64,000 nt of DNA from DASRFA01 sp035651755 (GCA_035651755.1 DASRFA010000043.1:186001-250000); one strand, 5' to 3'; shown: positions 19,226-28,043, counted from the stretch's first letter. The notes: generated by a model not told the origin, from the letters alone. Numbers and translations: made by a program.

Positions 19226-20341
19226 ATGACTTGCGGTTCGTTCGGCGATGTTGCCCAATTCCAGCCAGCCATGGGAATCGGGCTGGCGCAGGGCCGACGG
19301 TTGGTCGCAGCGGTCCGCCACCGAGTTGCCGATGTGGCGCGCGCGTACGCCGGCTCTCCGACAGGCTTCGACCGGCGCGTGACCGAATCGGACGTCCGGG
19401 CTGCATTCCGCTTGGTTCTCGGCCGCGCACCCGACGCCGACGGCCTCCACACCTACCGCGCGATGGTGGGTCGAGCGGACGTCTCCGAGCTCGTCGGCTG
19501 CCTCCTGTCCTCCGAGGAGTTTCGCCGATCGAAGCTCCACGACATCGCCGCACGGCGAGAGCACGAGGATCTCGTCGACGTCACGACCGCCGAAGGTCTC
19601 CGCTTCGGCGTTTCTCTACACGACATCCTGAATCGACCCCTCCGCGACGGCGGCGAGTACGAGCCGCACGTCGCAGCCGCGATGGACGAGGTGGTGCGTC
19701 CCGGAATGACGGTCTGCTGCGTCGGCGCGAACATCGGATTCCACGCGCTGCGGGCAGCGCGGGCCGTCGGGCACGCCGGGTCCGTTTTCGCGTTCGAGGC
19801 GCGTCCGGAGAACGCCGCGGCGGTGCTGCAGAACGCCGCACGGAGCGGCTTGTCGAACGTCGTGGTCTTCCCGTTCGCCGTCGCGGACGCGGTCGCGCTC
19901 TACCGCTACGTTCGCGCTCAGGGCACGAACGGCTACATCGAGCCGATCGCTCCGCTCGTCGACGGCGACCGGGAGCTTGCCGACGCGAGGCTCGTCCAGG
20001 CGATCCCGCTCGACCTCGTCGCCCCGTCGATGGGGCGGATCGACCTCCTTCAGCTGGACGTCGAGGGCGCAGAAGGTCTCGTGCTGCGCGGCGCGCGCCG
20101 GCTGCTGGCCGGGTCGCCCCGCCCGGTCATCATGAGCGAGCTGTGCCTCGGTCAGCTCGAGCGCACCTCGCAGATCAGCGGTGAGGAGTTCCTGCGAACC
20201 GTCGTGGATCTCGGCTACCGATTGGAAGTGCTGCGCTACGCTGACGAGCCGCTGCCGTACGGACGCGACGCGGCGGGGCTCGCGCAGTATGCGCGAAGCC
20301 AACCCACGTCGCAGATCGACATCCGCTGCCTACCGGAGTAA
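19226..20341 (+). CDS. DUF4214 plus FkbM-family methyltransferase
   Basis: An approximately 371-residue two-domain protein. Residues about 50-105 resemble DUF4214 (AFRLVLGRAPDADGL, LLSSEEFRRS), a module often seen in glycosyltransferase and secreted glycan proteins. The C-terminal part is an FkbM methyltransferase: CVGANIGFHALRAAR binds SAM, FAFEARPEN follows, and IDLLQLDVEGAEGLVLRGA is the family hallmark. Possible starts are TTG 19217, ATG 19226 and ATG 19271; none has a clear ribosome site. The region looks somewhat less GC-rich than its neighbours, which may indicate acquisition, but this was not computed. It likely methylates a sugar or glycan. Confidence 0.82.
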   Translation: MTCGSFGDVAQFQPAMGIGLAQGRRLVAAVRHRVADVARAYAGSPTGFDRRVTESDVRAAFRLVLGRAPDADGLHTYRAMVGRADVSELVGCLLSSEEFRRSKLHDIAARREHEDLVDVTTAEGLRFGVSLHDILNRPLRDGGEYEPHVAAAMDEVVRPGMTVCCVGANIGFHALRAARAVGHAGSVFAFEARPENAAAVLQNAARSGLSNVVVFPFAVADAVALYRYVRAQGTNGYIEPIAPLVDGDRELADARLVQAIPLDLVAPSMGRIDLLQLDVEGAEGLVLRGARRLLAGSPRPVIMSELCLGQLERTSQISGEEFLRTVVDLGYRLEVLRYADEPLPYGRDAAGLAQYARSQPTSQIDIRCLPE

Positions 20342-20401
20342 CCAGCGCGGCGACGGACCCGCCCACGAGGTCGAGCATCCGACACGCGAGCCGCGGTCGC
20401 C

Positions 20402-20430
20402 TTGACTCCAACGAAGCGCGAGGCGACAGT
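20402..20430 (+). promoter_or_regulatory. Candidate sigma-70 promoter for the aldehyde dehydrogenase gene
   Basis: TTGACT (20402-20407) is followed after 17 bases by GACAGT (20425-20430). The -35 matches the consensus at five of six positions and the -10 at three. It would give a leader of about 40 bases before ATG 20478. Confidence 0.4.
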
Positions 20431-20477
20431 CGAATTCTCGCAGCCGATCGCCGAAGGCGCGGTCTGAGGAGCGGTTT

Positions 20478-22019
20478 ATGGAGCAGGCAACCGCACGCGA
20501 CCTGAGAACCTTCGAGGCGACCCCGCCCGAGCGGGCGACCTGGAGCGTCGAGAGCCCCGCGACCGGCGACAAGGTCGCAGACGTGACCTCCGCGACGCAC
20601 GCGGACGTCGAGGCGGCCGTCGCGCGAGCGCGCGAAGCGCAGCGCGCCTGGGCGGCGCTCGGCTTCGCCGAGCGCCGGAAGATCCTGATCGCGGCGCGCG
20701 CCGAGCTCGTGCAGCGGAAGGACGAGGTCATCGACCTGCTCTGCGCCGAGACCGGGAAGCCGCGCGCCGACGCGCTGACCGAGATCTTCGCCCTCTGCGA
20801 CGTGATCGGGTACTACGCGAAGCACGCCGAGAAGATGCTGCGCGACCAGCACTTCCGGCCGCACCTCCTCGCGAACAAGAAGGCGATCATCTCGTACAAG
20901 CCGCGCGGCGTCGTCGGCGTCATCAGCCCGTGGAACTTCCCGGTGCTGCTCTCGTACTGGGACGGGATGCCGGCCGTGATCGCGGGCAACGCGTGCGTGA
21001 TCAAGCCGTCGGAGGTCACGCCGCTCGCGGTGGAGCGCACGCGCGACCTCCTGGTCGCCGGCGGCCTCCCCACCGACCTCCTCCAGGTCGTGCAGGGAAA
21101 GGGCGACGTCGGAGCGTGGCTCATCGACGAGGTCGACATGATCTGCTTCACCGGCTCGGTCGCGACCGGGAAGAAGGTCATGGCGCGCGCGGCGGAGACG
21201 TTGACACCGGTGCAGCTCGAGCTCGGCGGCAAGGACCCGATGATCGTGCTGAAGGACGCGGACCTCGAGCGCGCCGCGAACGCCGCCGTCTGGGGCGGGC
21301 TCTTCCACTCCGGCCAGGTCTGCATGTCGGTCGAGCGCGTCTACGTCGAGGAGCCGGTCGCGCGCGAGTTCACCGCGAAGGTGATCGAGAAGGTGAAGCA
21401 GGTGCGCCAGGGAGTCGAGCGGGACGCCGGGCAGGTCGACATCGGCGCGATGACGTTCGCGCCGCAGGTCGAGAAGATCGAGCGCCACCTCGCGGACGCG
21501 CGCGAGAAGGGCGCGCAGATCGCGGTCGGCGGCCGGGCGCGCAGCGACCTCCCCGGCCGCTTCTTCGAGCCGACCGTCGTGACCGACGTCAATCACGACA
21601 TGGAGCTCATGCGCGACGAGACGTTCGGCCCGGTCATCCCCATCATGCGCGTGCGCGACGAGGAGGAGGCGCTCCGCCTCGCGAACGATTCGCCGTACGG
21701 CCTCTCGTCGAGCGTCTTCACGCGCGACAAGGAGCACGGCGTCGAGATCGCGAAGCGGATCGAGGCCGGCACCGCGGTGGTCAACGACTGCCTGATCGGC
21801 GCGCAGATCACCGAGGTGCCGTTCGGCGGCGTCAAGGACAGCGGCATCGGTGGGCGGAACGGCCCCGACTTCCTGAAGAAGTACTGCCACGCGCAGTCGA
21901 TCGTCGTGGACCGCTTCGGCACGAAGAAGGAGCCCAACTGGTACCCGACGCCGGCGTGGGTCGGGAAGGCGCTCGATCGCGGGCTCCGCTTCTTCTACGG
22001 CCGGAAGCCGCGGCGCTAA
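20478..22019 (+). CDS. NAD(P)-dependent aldehyde dehydrogenase
   Basis: A 513-residue aldehyde dehydrogenase superfamily member that oxidises an aldehyde to the acid. The cofactor region is ISPWNFPVLL and FTGSVATGKKV. The general base Glu is in LELGGKDPM and the catalytic Cys in SGQVCMSVERVYV. The C-terminal PFGGVKDSGIGGRNG is also conserved. The C-terminal extension (FYGRKPRR) with a basic tail resembles the membrane-associating fatty-aldehyde subgroup, a weak inference. GAGGAG precedes ATG 20478. It may act with the alcohol dehydrogenase and CoA-transferase systems nearby. Confidence 0.92.
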   Translation: MEQATARDLRTFEATPPERATWSVESPATGDKVADVTSATHADVEAAVARAREAQRAWAALGFAERRKILIAARAELVQRKDEVIDLLCAETGKPRADALTEIFALCDVIGYYAKHAEKMLRDQHFRPHLLANKKAIISYKPRGVVGVISPWNFPVLLSYWDGMPAVIAGNACVIKPSEVTPLAVERTRDLLVAGGLPTDLLQVVQGKGDVGAWLIDEVDMICFTGSVATGKKVMARAAETLTPVQLELGGKDPMIVLKDADLERAANAAVWGGLFHSGQVCMSVERVYVEEPVAREFTAKVIEKVKQVRQGVERDAGQVDIGAMTFAPQVEKIERHLADAREKGAQIAVGGRARSDLPGRFFEPTVVTDVNHDMELMRDETFGPVIPIMRVRDEEEALRLANDSPYGLSSSVFTRDKEHGVEIAKRIEAGTAVVNDCLIGAQITEVPFGGVKDSGIGGRNGPDFLKKYCHAQSIVVDRFGTKKEPNWYPTPAWVGKALDRGLRFFYGRKPRR

Positions 22020-22127
22020 CGGCTCGACGTCGAGAGGAGGCGCGCGACGTCCGCGGGCGGCCCCACCGGCCGGGGCCTCGAATCAGGGCCGGCTCCGCCG
22101 TCGGCGCGCGAAGGCGCGACGCCCGGC

Positions 22128-23099
22128 GTGTCGGTGCGCGAGTATCGCGCGGGCGACGAGCACGGCATCCTCGATCTCTTCCGGCGCGTCTTCCGCGTCG
22201 AGCGCTCCCTCGCGCACTGGCGCTGGAAGTTCCTCGACAATCCCGCCGGTCGCGAGATCCTGGTCGCGGTCGATCGCGACGGCCGCATCGCGGGACAGTT
22301 CGCGAGCCTCCCGAATCGCGGCTGGCTCGCCGGAAGCGAGTGCCGCTTCTCGCAGCTCCTCGACCACATGGTCGATCCCGCGCTCCATCGCCGCGGCGTC
22401 TACGCCGCGCTCGCGCGCGCCTTCCACGAGCGCTTCGTCGCGCGCGACCCGCGCGCGATCTACTTCGGCTTCAACCTCGACGAGATCCACCAGATCGAGA
22501 AGCGGCTCTACGGGATGGAGCTCCTCCACGGCGTGTGCGCGCTCGAGCGCGCGACCGGCGCCGGCGCAGACGGCGCTGCCGCCGGCGGTCGCCTCGTGCG
22601 CGTCGAGCGCGTCGCTCGCTTCACGAGCGCGATCGACCCGCTCTGGGAGCGTTGCCGCGGATCGCACGACGCGGCCATCGTCCGCGACGCGCGCTATCTC
22701 GACTGGCGCTACGCCGACTGCCCGGACGTCGGCTACGTGCTCGTCGTCGCGCGCCGCCGCTGGTCGCGCCGGCCGCTCGGCCTCGCGGTCGTGCGCCTCG
22801 GCTGGCCCCACGAGCCGATCGCGGCGCTCGTCGACTGGCTCGTGGCGCCGGGCGAGCCGGCGGCGTGGCGTGCGCTCGTCCACGCGGCTGTCGCCGCGGC
22901 GCGCGCGGCCGGGCTCGGCGTCGTGCGCGCGTGGGTCGCGCCCGGGTCGCCCGACGAAGACGCGCTCGCGGAGGTCGGCTTCGCGCGCGTCCCGAGCCCG
23001 TTCCTCGCGAGCGTCTGGAACGACGGCCGACCCGAGCGCCCGCTCGCCGACGTCCGGTCGCGCTGGCGCTACACGATGGGCGACACCGACATCTTCTGA
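22128..23099 (+). CDS. GNAT-family N-acetyltransferase
   Basis: A 323-residue GNAT-superfamily protein beginning at GTG 22128. The N-terminal domain has VREYRAGDEHGILDLFRRVF, the acetyl-CoA-binding segment around HRRGVYAALARAFHERF and YFGFNLDEIHQIEKRLYG. A second domain with DWRYADCPDVGYVLVVARR follows. The layout is that of two-domain acetyltransferases often found beside glycan or lipid genes. It is followed 13 bases after its stop by an Lgt-like gene. The acceptor is unknown. Confidence 0.75.
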   Translation: MSVREYRAGDEHGILDLFRRVFRVERSLAHWRWKFLDNPAGREILVAVDRDGRIAGQFASLPNRGWLAGSECRFSQLLDHMVDPALHRRGVYAALARAFHERFVARDPRAIYFGFNLDEIHQIEKRLYGMELLHGVCALERATGAGADGAAAGGRLVRVERVARFTSAIDPLWERCRGSHDAAIVRDARYLDWRYADCPDVGYVLVVARRRWSRRPLGLAVVRLGWPHEPIAALVDWLVAPGEPAAWRALVHAAVAAARAAGLGVVRAWVAPGSPDEDALAEVGFARVPSPFLASVWNDGRPERPLADVRSRWRYTMGDTDIF

Positions 23100-23112
23100 C
23101 CCGAGCCTTCCG

Positions 23113-24111
23113 ATGCCGGATCCGACCGATCGCCGCTTCCTCACGCCCGCGACCGCGGTCCTCGTGTCGCTCGCCGTGATCGCGGCCGCGATCGCCGCCG
23201 CGGCCACCGCGGGCGGGGTTCCGTTCTTCACGCTGCCGGTCGTCGACGTCGGCGTGCCGATCCAGCCGTTCGGGACGATCGTCGTCGCCGGCGTGCTGAT
23301 CGGGGCCGCAGTGCTGCGGCGCCACGCCGCCCGGAGCGGGATCGACCCCGACGACGCGCGCAGCCTCACGCTCTGGGTCATCTTGACGGGCGCGGTCGGC
23401 GCGCACGTCTTCGAGGCGCTCATGTACCAGCGCGCGCGGCTGGCGGCGGACCCGCTCTTCCTCGTGAAGCTCTGGGACGGGATCTCGTCGTACGGCGGCT
23501 TCATCGGCGGCGCGATCGGCTACGTCGCGTTCGTCCGGTGGAAGAGGCTTCCGGCGGGCGCCGTCGCCGACGCGACGATCCTCGGCCTTCTGGTCGCGTT
23601 CAGCATCGGCCGGATCGGCTGCACGATCATCCACGACCACATCGGCGCCGCGACCACCTTCTGGACCGGGACGGACTACCCGCACGCCGAGCTCGCTCGC
23701 CGCCACCTGCTCGCCGAGTTCCCGGGCGCAGGCGCGATCGTCCGCGCGCACAACCTCGGGATGTACGAGCTGCTCTATCTGCTGCCGGTGAACGCGCTCG
23801 CGCTGTCGCTCGCGTTCGGGCAGCGCAGGCTTCCGCCCGGGTTCGTCGCGGCTCTCGTCGCGCTGCTCTACGTCCCGGTGCGGTTCGCCCTCGAGTTCCT
23901 CCGGCTCGACGTATCCGATCCCCGCTACGCGGGCCTCACGTTCGCGCAGTGGTGCTCTTTCCTCGCCTTCGGGGCGGCAGTCGCGGCGGCGGTCGTCGTC
24001 TGGACGCGCGGGGAGCGGGCGCGGGCGCGGGCGCGGGGCGACGGCGAGCGCGGCGGCGGCGCGCCGCGCGCCAAGAAGGCGCGAGCGCTTGCGGCGCGCC
24101 GGCGGCTCTGA
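23113..24111 (+). CDS. Lgt-like (prolipoprotein diacylglyceryl transferase family) membrane protein
   Basis: A 332-residue polytopic protein with about seven membrane helices. Family features are GISSYGGFIGG, the arginine in FSIGRIG, HNLGMYELLY near the substrate site, and a final helix with Tyr, Arg and Glu in LLYVPVRFALEFLR. In bona fide Lgt the GRIG motif continues N-x-x-N/H-x-E; here it continues CTIIHDHIG. So it may be a specialised paralogue rather than housekeeping Lgt. The C-terminal 35 residues are Arg/Ala-rich and cytoplasmic. It sits between a GNAT and a DUF2804 gene on one transcript. Confidence 0.7.
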   Translation: MPDPTDRRFLTPATAVLVSLAVIAAAIAAAATAGGVPFFTLPVVDVGVPIQPFGTIVVAGVLIGAAVLRRHAARSGIDPDDARSLTLWVILTGAVGAHVFEALMYQRARLAADPLFLVKLWDGISSYGGFIGGAIGYVAFVRWKRLPAGAVADATILGLLVAFSIGRIGCTIIHDHIGAATTFWTGTDYPHAELARRHLLAEFPGAGAIVRAHNLGMYELLYLLPVNALALSLAFGQRRLPPGFVAALVALLYVPVRFALEFLRLDVSDPRYAGLTFAQWCSFLAFGAAVAAAVVVWTRGERARARARGDGERGGGAPRAKKARALAARRRL

Positions 24112-24123
24112 GATCGGAGCGCC

Positions 24124-25197
24124 ATGGCGCTTCCGGACTTTCTTCCGATCGTGCGCGATCGCATGGCGGCGGGAGCGCGTGGTTCGGTCTACGACGAGCC
24201 GGAGCTGAAGGAGACCGTCGACCTGTGCGACGGGCGCGGACGGCTCAATCCCGCCGCCGTCGGATGGTCGCGCGCACCGCTCGTGCGCGCGAACCTCTCC
24301 GGACACTGGCTCCGGAAGAAGCGCTGGAACTTCTGGAACTGGATCTCGCCGCGCTTCGTCCTTTCGGCGACGGTCGCCGACATCGACTACGCCGCGTTCT
24401 GCGAGGTCGCGCTCACGGACTTCGAGTCGAAGCGGACCGTCACGGCGCGCGCGTCGGCGCGGCCGGGCTCGATCGATCTCCCGGAGCACGTCGAGCGGTC
24501 GATCGCGTTTCGCCGGAGGTCGGTCGACTACCGGAGCGAGCACCGCGGCGACCGGCTGGAGGTCGCGCTCCGCGCCCGCGCCCGCGACGGCACCGAGATC
24601 GCGGGCGAGTGGGTCGTCGCCAGGCCGCCGGGCCACGAGTCGCTGAACATCGTCGTGCCGTGGTCCGACGAGCGCTTCCAGATGAACTCGAAGCACGCCG
24701 CGCTGCCGACCGCCGGCGAGGTGCGGGTCGGCGACGTCCGCTACGCGATGCGACCGGAGGAATGCCATGCGGTCCAGGACTTCGGGCGGGGCGTCTGGCC
24801 CTACGTCTCGTTCTGGAACTGGGCGGTCGCGACCGGCGTGCACGACGGCACGACCGTCGCCGTCAACATGGGCGGCAAGTGGACCACCGGGACCGGCGTC
24901 AACGAGAACGGGATCCTGCTCGGCGGCCGCCTCCACAAGGTGATGGAGGACCTCGTCTGGACGTACGATCCCGCCGACTGGATGAAGCCCTGGCGCGTCG
25001 TCTCCCCGCACACGGGCATGATCGACCTGACGCTCGCGCCCGTGGTCGCGCGCTCGTCGCGGATCAGCGTCGGCTTCCTCCGAAGCGGCGGCGTCTGCTG
25101 CTTCGGGACGTGGGAAGGCCGCGTGCGGGTCGAAGGTGGCGAGGTGGAGCTGCGCTCCGTTCCCGGCTGGGCCGAGGAGTTCGACCACCGCTGGTGA
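24124..25197 (+). CDS. DUF2804 family protein
   Basis: A 357-residue soluble protein of the DUF2804 family. Recognisable stretches are DLCDGRGRLNPAAVGWSRAP near the N-terminus, KRWNFWNWISPRFVLSATVA, and NMGGKWTTGTGVNENGI in the second half. The fold is rich in paired beta strands with many Trp residues, as in lipocalin-like double barrels such as carotenoid-hydratase/AttH relatives. No enzymatic function is established for DUF2804. There are no signal peptide or membrane segments. It begins 12 bases after the Lgt-like gene, suggesting a joint role in lipid chemistry (inference). Confidence 0.82.
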   Translation: MALPDFLPIVRDRMAAGARGSVYDEPELKETVDLCDGRGRLNPAAVGWSRAPLVRANLSGHWLRKKRWNFWNWISPRFVLSATVADIDYAAFCEVALTDFESKRTVTARASARPGSIDLPEHVERSIAFRRRSVDYRSEHRGDRLEVALRARARDGTEIAGEWVVARPPGHESLNIVVPWSDERFQMNSKHAALPTAGEVRVGDVRYAMRPEECHAVQDFGRGVWPYVSFWNWAVATGVHDGTTVAVNMGGKWTTGTGVNENGILLGGRLHKVMEDLVWTYDPADWMKPWRVVSPHTGMIDLTLAPVVARSSRISVGFLRSGGVCCFGTWEGRVRVEGGEVELRSVPGWAEEFDHRW

Positions 25198-25209
25198 CGA
25201 AGCTTGCCG

Positions 25210-25536
25210 CTACTGCAGGTCCGCGTAGCCACCGGTGTCGACCTTCTCCAGCCGGCCGGCGACGAACACCAGACGGCGCGTGAACTCTCCGGGCGGCTCG
25301 TAGGTCCAGACCTCGACCGGGATGCGCTCGACGCCGTCGTTCGCGTCGGCGAGGCCGGCGTAGAGAACGCGCTCCGTTCGCACGCGCCGCAACGGCGCCC
25401 CACAGAGCTGGAGGACCTGCTCCATCGAAGCCCCGTAGCCGACGAGCTGCCCCTGGCACTGCATGTCGGCGCGCGCCGGCGACGCGACGCCGAGGCAGGT
25501 CGCGGCGATCGCGAGCGCGAGGAGCGAGCGCAGCAC
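25210..25536 (-). CDS. Small secreted DUF2845-like protein
   Basis: A 108-residue protein starting at GTG 25536, with a signal peptide (LLALAIAATCLGVASPARA). The mature part has two cysteines, MQCQGQLVGYG and QLCGAP, then a pair of beta strands with EVWTYEPPGEFTRRLVFVAG and LEKVDTGGY. This Cys pattern and WTYnPG-type motif are characteristic of DUF2845. The function is unknown; the size fits a periplasmic adaptor. It converges with the DUF2804 gene at a 12-base gap. Confidence 0.72.
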   Translation of the reverse strand: MLRSLLALAIAATCLGVASPARADMQCQGQLVGYGASMEQVLQLCGAPLRRVRTERVLYAGLADANDGVERIPVEVWTYEPPGEFTRRLVFVAGRLEKVDTGGYADLQ

Positions 25537-25594
25537 GCGCGCAGGATGCCGACTGCGCCGGTCCGAGGGAAGCGCGCGGCCGGCGCAGCCGCTG

Positions 25595-26122
25595 CTACGC
25601 GAGGTCGCGGTAGTAGACCGTGGTGCTGCAGAGCCCGCCCTCGGGCCAGAGCGCATAGCCGGGGATGTCGCCGACGCGCTGCCAGCCGTGTCGCTCGTAG
25701 AGCCGGGCGGCGTCGCCGCGGGTCACGGCGTCGAGCACGAGGAGCGTCTTCCCGCGCTGGCGCGCCTGGGACTCGGCGGCGCGCAGCAGCTCGGCGGCGA
25801 CCCCGCGACGCCGCGCACGCCGGTGCACCAGCATCTTCGCGAGGTCCGCGCGGTGCGGCTGGTTCTCCGGGAGCGCGAGGACGAGCTGCACCGTGCCGCA
25901 CACGCCGCGGGCGTCCTCCGCGACGAGGAGCGCGCGGTCGCCCGCGGCGACGTCCTCCGCGACGCGGCGCCAGAACCGGATCGCGCGCTCCCGCGCCAGC
26001 GGGTGCATGAACCCGACGGAAGCGCCGCCCTCGACGCAGTCGATGAGGACGTCCGCGAGCGCCTCGACGTGCGCATCCTCGATCGCGTCCAGCGGCCGGA
26101 CGGTCCACCGCCGCGGCGTCAT
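25595..26122 (-). CDS. GNAT acetyltransferase coupled to the XRE-cupin regulator
   Basis: A 175-residue single-domain GNAT. The acetyl-CoA loop is RRARRRGVAAELLRAAES and the C-terminal motif is AARLYERHGWQRVGDIPGYA. Its ATG overlaps the stop of the XRE-cupin gene (ATGA), so expression follows the regulator. Regulator plus GNAT pairs of this kind are common in bacteria, where the acetyltransferase usually detoxifies a small amine or antibiotic. The acceptor is not identifiable. Confidence 0.88.
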   Translation of the reverse strand: MTPRRWTVRPLDAIEDAHVEALADVLIDCVEGGASVGFMHPLARERAIRFWRRVAEDVAAGDRALLVAEDARGVCGTVQLVLALPENQPHRADLAKMLVHRRARRRGVAAELLRAAESQARQRGKTLLVLDAVTRGDAARLYERHGWQRVGDIPGYALWPEGGLCSTTVYYRDLA

Positions 26123-26718
26123 CGGCGCCCCGCGGGCTCGGACGCCGTCACGACGGCGTAGCGCGCGACCTTGCGCCCGGGGTTGTGGAACATCGTCGGG
26201 CAGTCGAGGTCCATCGCGAGGCAGTCGCCCGCGCGGAGGCGGTGGCGATCGCGCCCGACCGCGACCTCGATCGCACCGTCGAGCACCCACACCTGCTGGT
26301 GCACCCGCACCTCGCGAGCGCCGTTCTCGAACGCGACGCGCCCGCCGGGCGGGAACTGCACCTCGACGATCCGCATCGGCTGCGCGACGCCCGGTGGCGA
26401 CACGTTGCGGCGGACGTAGCCCGAGTCGGGGTCGCGCCAGACGGGCTGGTCTCCGCGCCGCGCGATCGGACCGGCCGCGGGGCGGCGCGCCCCCGCGGGC
26501 GGGTCGAAGAGCGCGGGCAGCGTCACGCCGAGCGCGCTCGCGAGCTTCTCGAGCACGACCGCCGTCGCGCTCGTCTCGCCGCGCTCGACGAGCGAGATCA
26601 TCGACCGGCTGACGCCGCTCCGGGCCGCGAGCGCGTCGAGCGACAGGCGGCGCGCGGCGCGCAGCTCCCGCACGCGATCGGCGATGCGACCATTGAGCTC
26701 GACGGCGGTACCTGCCAT
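26119..26718 (-). CDS. XRE-family transcriptional regulator with C-terminal cupin domain
   Basis: A 199-residue repressor-type protein. The N-terminal helix-turn-helix (residues about 10-66) contains LSLDALAARSGVSRSMISLV and LEKLASALGVTLPALF. The C-terminal cupin (about 110-190) has VHQQVWVLDGAIEV, RAGDCLAMDLD and FHNPG, a small-molecule-binding barrel. It is divergent from the P450, with a 16-bp perfect palindrome in between that overlaps its own promoter, so autoregulation is likely. ATG 26718 has no Shine-Dalgarno sequence and lies only a few bases past the predicted transcription start, suggesting leaderless translation. Confidence 0.9.
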   Translation of the reverse strand: MAGTAVELNGRIADRVRELRAARRLSLDALAARSGVSRSMISLVERGETSATAVVLEKLASALGVTLPALFDPPAGARRPAAGPIARRGDQPVWRDPDSGYVRRNVSPPGVAQPMRIVEVQFPPGGRVAFENGAREVRVHQQVWVLDGAIEVAVGRDRHRLRAGDCLAMDLDCPTMFHNPGRKVARYAVVTASEPAGRR

Positions 26719-26729
26719 TCGTGGACGAC

Positions 26730-26758
26730 ATTGTCCAGTATACTGGACGGCTGGTCAA
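26730..26758 (-). promoter_or_regulatory. Regulator promoter with embedded perfect palindromic operator
   Basis: Reading the minus strand, TTGACC (26758-26753), a 17-base spacer and GACAAT (26735-26730) form a good sigma-70 promoter. GTCCAGTATACTGGAC (26733-26748) is a perfect 16-bp palindrome covering the spacer and part of the -10. It also contains TATACT on the plus strand, a possible -10 for the divergent P450. It is the likely operator of the XRE-cupin protein for both directions. Confidence 0.68.
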
Positions 26759-26786
26759 CCTCGGAACGACGCGATACGCGGAGCTG

Positions 26787-28043
26787 ATGGCCGCGCGCCT
26801 GCCGTTCGACCTCACCGACCTCGACAACTTCGCGCACGGGTTCCCGCACGAACTGTTCGCGGTCCACCGCCGCGAGGCGCCCGTCTACTGGCACGAGCCG
26901 ACCGCGCACACGCCGGACGGCGAGGGGTTCTGGTCGGTCGCGACCCACGCCGAGACGCTCCAGGTGCTGAAGGACCCGGAGACGTACTCGTCCGAGCGCG
27001 GCGGGACCCGCGCCTGCGGCGGCACGCTCCTCCAGGACCTGCCGATCGCCGGAATCGTCCTCAACATGATGGACGGACCGCGCCACGCCCGCATCCGCCG
27101 CCTCGTGTCGACCGGCTTGACGCCACGGACCATCGGCCGCCTCGAATCCGAGCTTCGGCGCCGGACGCGCGTCCTCCTGGGTCGCGTCCCGGACGACGCC
27201 CCCTTCGACTTCCTGCGCGAGGTCGCCCAGGAGCTCCCGATGCAGGCGATCTGCATCCTGCTCGGCGTCCCCGAGGGCGATCGCCACCAGCTCTTCGAGT
27301 GCGTCGAGCACGTCTTCGACTTCAAGGACGGGCGCGAGGCGTTCGAGACGACGCCCGAGGGCGCCGCCGCGCACGCGCGCATGTTCGAGTACGGGAGTGC
27401 GCTGATCGCCGAGAAGCGCGCGCGGCCGGCGGACGACATGCTGTCGGTCGTCGTCCACGCGACGCTCGAAGACGTCGAGCCCGAGACGCTCTCGGACGGA
27501 GAGCTCTACGCGTTCTTCAACCTGCTCTTCGCGGCCGGCTCCGAGACCACGCGCAACGCGATCGCGGGCGGCGTCCTCGCGCTCATCGAGCGGCCGGACC
27601 AGCTCGCGGCCCTGCGCGCCGAGCGCGGTGCGCCAGGTGCGACGGCCGCGATCGCGCGCGCGATCGAGGAGCTCCTGCGCTGGACCACTCCTTCGCCGTC
27701 CAAGCGCCGTACGGCGACGCGCGATGCGGAGCTCGGGGGCCGCTCGATCCGGCCGGGCGACAAGGTCCTGTTCTGGGAAGGGTCCGCGAACCGCGACGAG
27801 CGCGTCTTCGAGCGCGCGATGGAGCTCGACGTCCGGCGCGACCCGAATCCGCACCTCGCGTTCGGGAGCGGCGTCCACTTCTGCCTGGGAGCGAACCTCG
27901 CGCGCCTCGAGATGCGGGTCGTCCTCGAGGAGCTGCTCGCGACCTTCGCGAGCTGGGAGGTCGCCGGCCCGGTCGAGTGGACGCGCAGCAACCGCCATAC
28001 CGGCATCCGCCGCTTGCCGGTCCGCATGCGCCGAGGCGAGTGA
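26787..28043 (+). CDS. Cytochrome P450
   Basis: A 418-residue bacterial class I P450 monooxygenase. The haem-thiolate loop is FGSGVHFCLGANLAR (Cys366), the I-helix oxygen-activation motif is AAGSETTRNAI, and the K-helix ExxR is EELLR. ATG 26787 is chosen over GTG 26721 because GGAG lies four bases upstream and the earlier start would place the palindromic operator inside the coding sequence. The sequence resembles the CYP families acting on steroids and fatty acids, but the substrate is not fixed. No ferredoxin gene is adjacent. It is probably repressed by the divergent XRE-cupin protein. Confidence 0.92.
   Translation: MAARLPFDLTDLDNFAHGFPHELFAVHRREAPVYWHEPTAHTPDGEGFWSVATHAETLQVLKDPETYSSERGGTRACGGTLLQDLPIAGIVLNMMDGPRHARIRRLVSTGLTPRTIGRLESELRRRTRVLLGRVPDDAPFDFLREVAQELPMQAICILLGVPEGDRHQLFECVEHVFDFKDGREAFETTPEGAAAHARMFEYGSALIAEKRARPADDMLSVVVHATLEDVEPETLSDGELYAFFNLLFAAGSETTRNAIAGGVLALIERPDQLAALRAERGAPGATAAIARAIEELLRWTTPSPSKRRTATRDAELGGRSIRPGDKVLFWEGSANRDERVFERAMELDVRRDPNPHLAFGSGVHFCLGANLARLEMRVVLEELLATFASWEVAGPVEWTRSNRHTGIRRLPVRMRRGE

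Noticed and set aside
20427..20462. Possible third copy of the foldback repeat (shared CGACAGTCG and GCCGAAGGCG-like words)
   Set aside because: Only short words match, in changed order, with no paired arms; chance similarity in GC-rich DNA.
26721..26786. Upstream GTG start for the P450
   Set aside because: It would place the operator inside the gene and lacks a ribosome site; ATG 26787 has GGAG.
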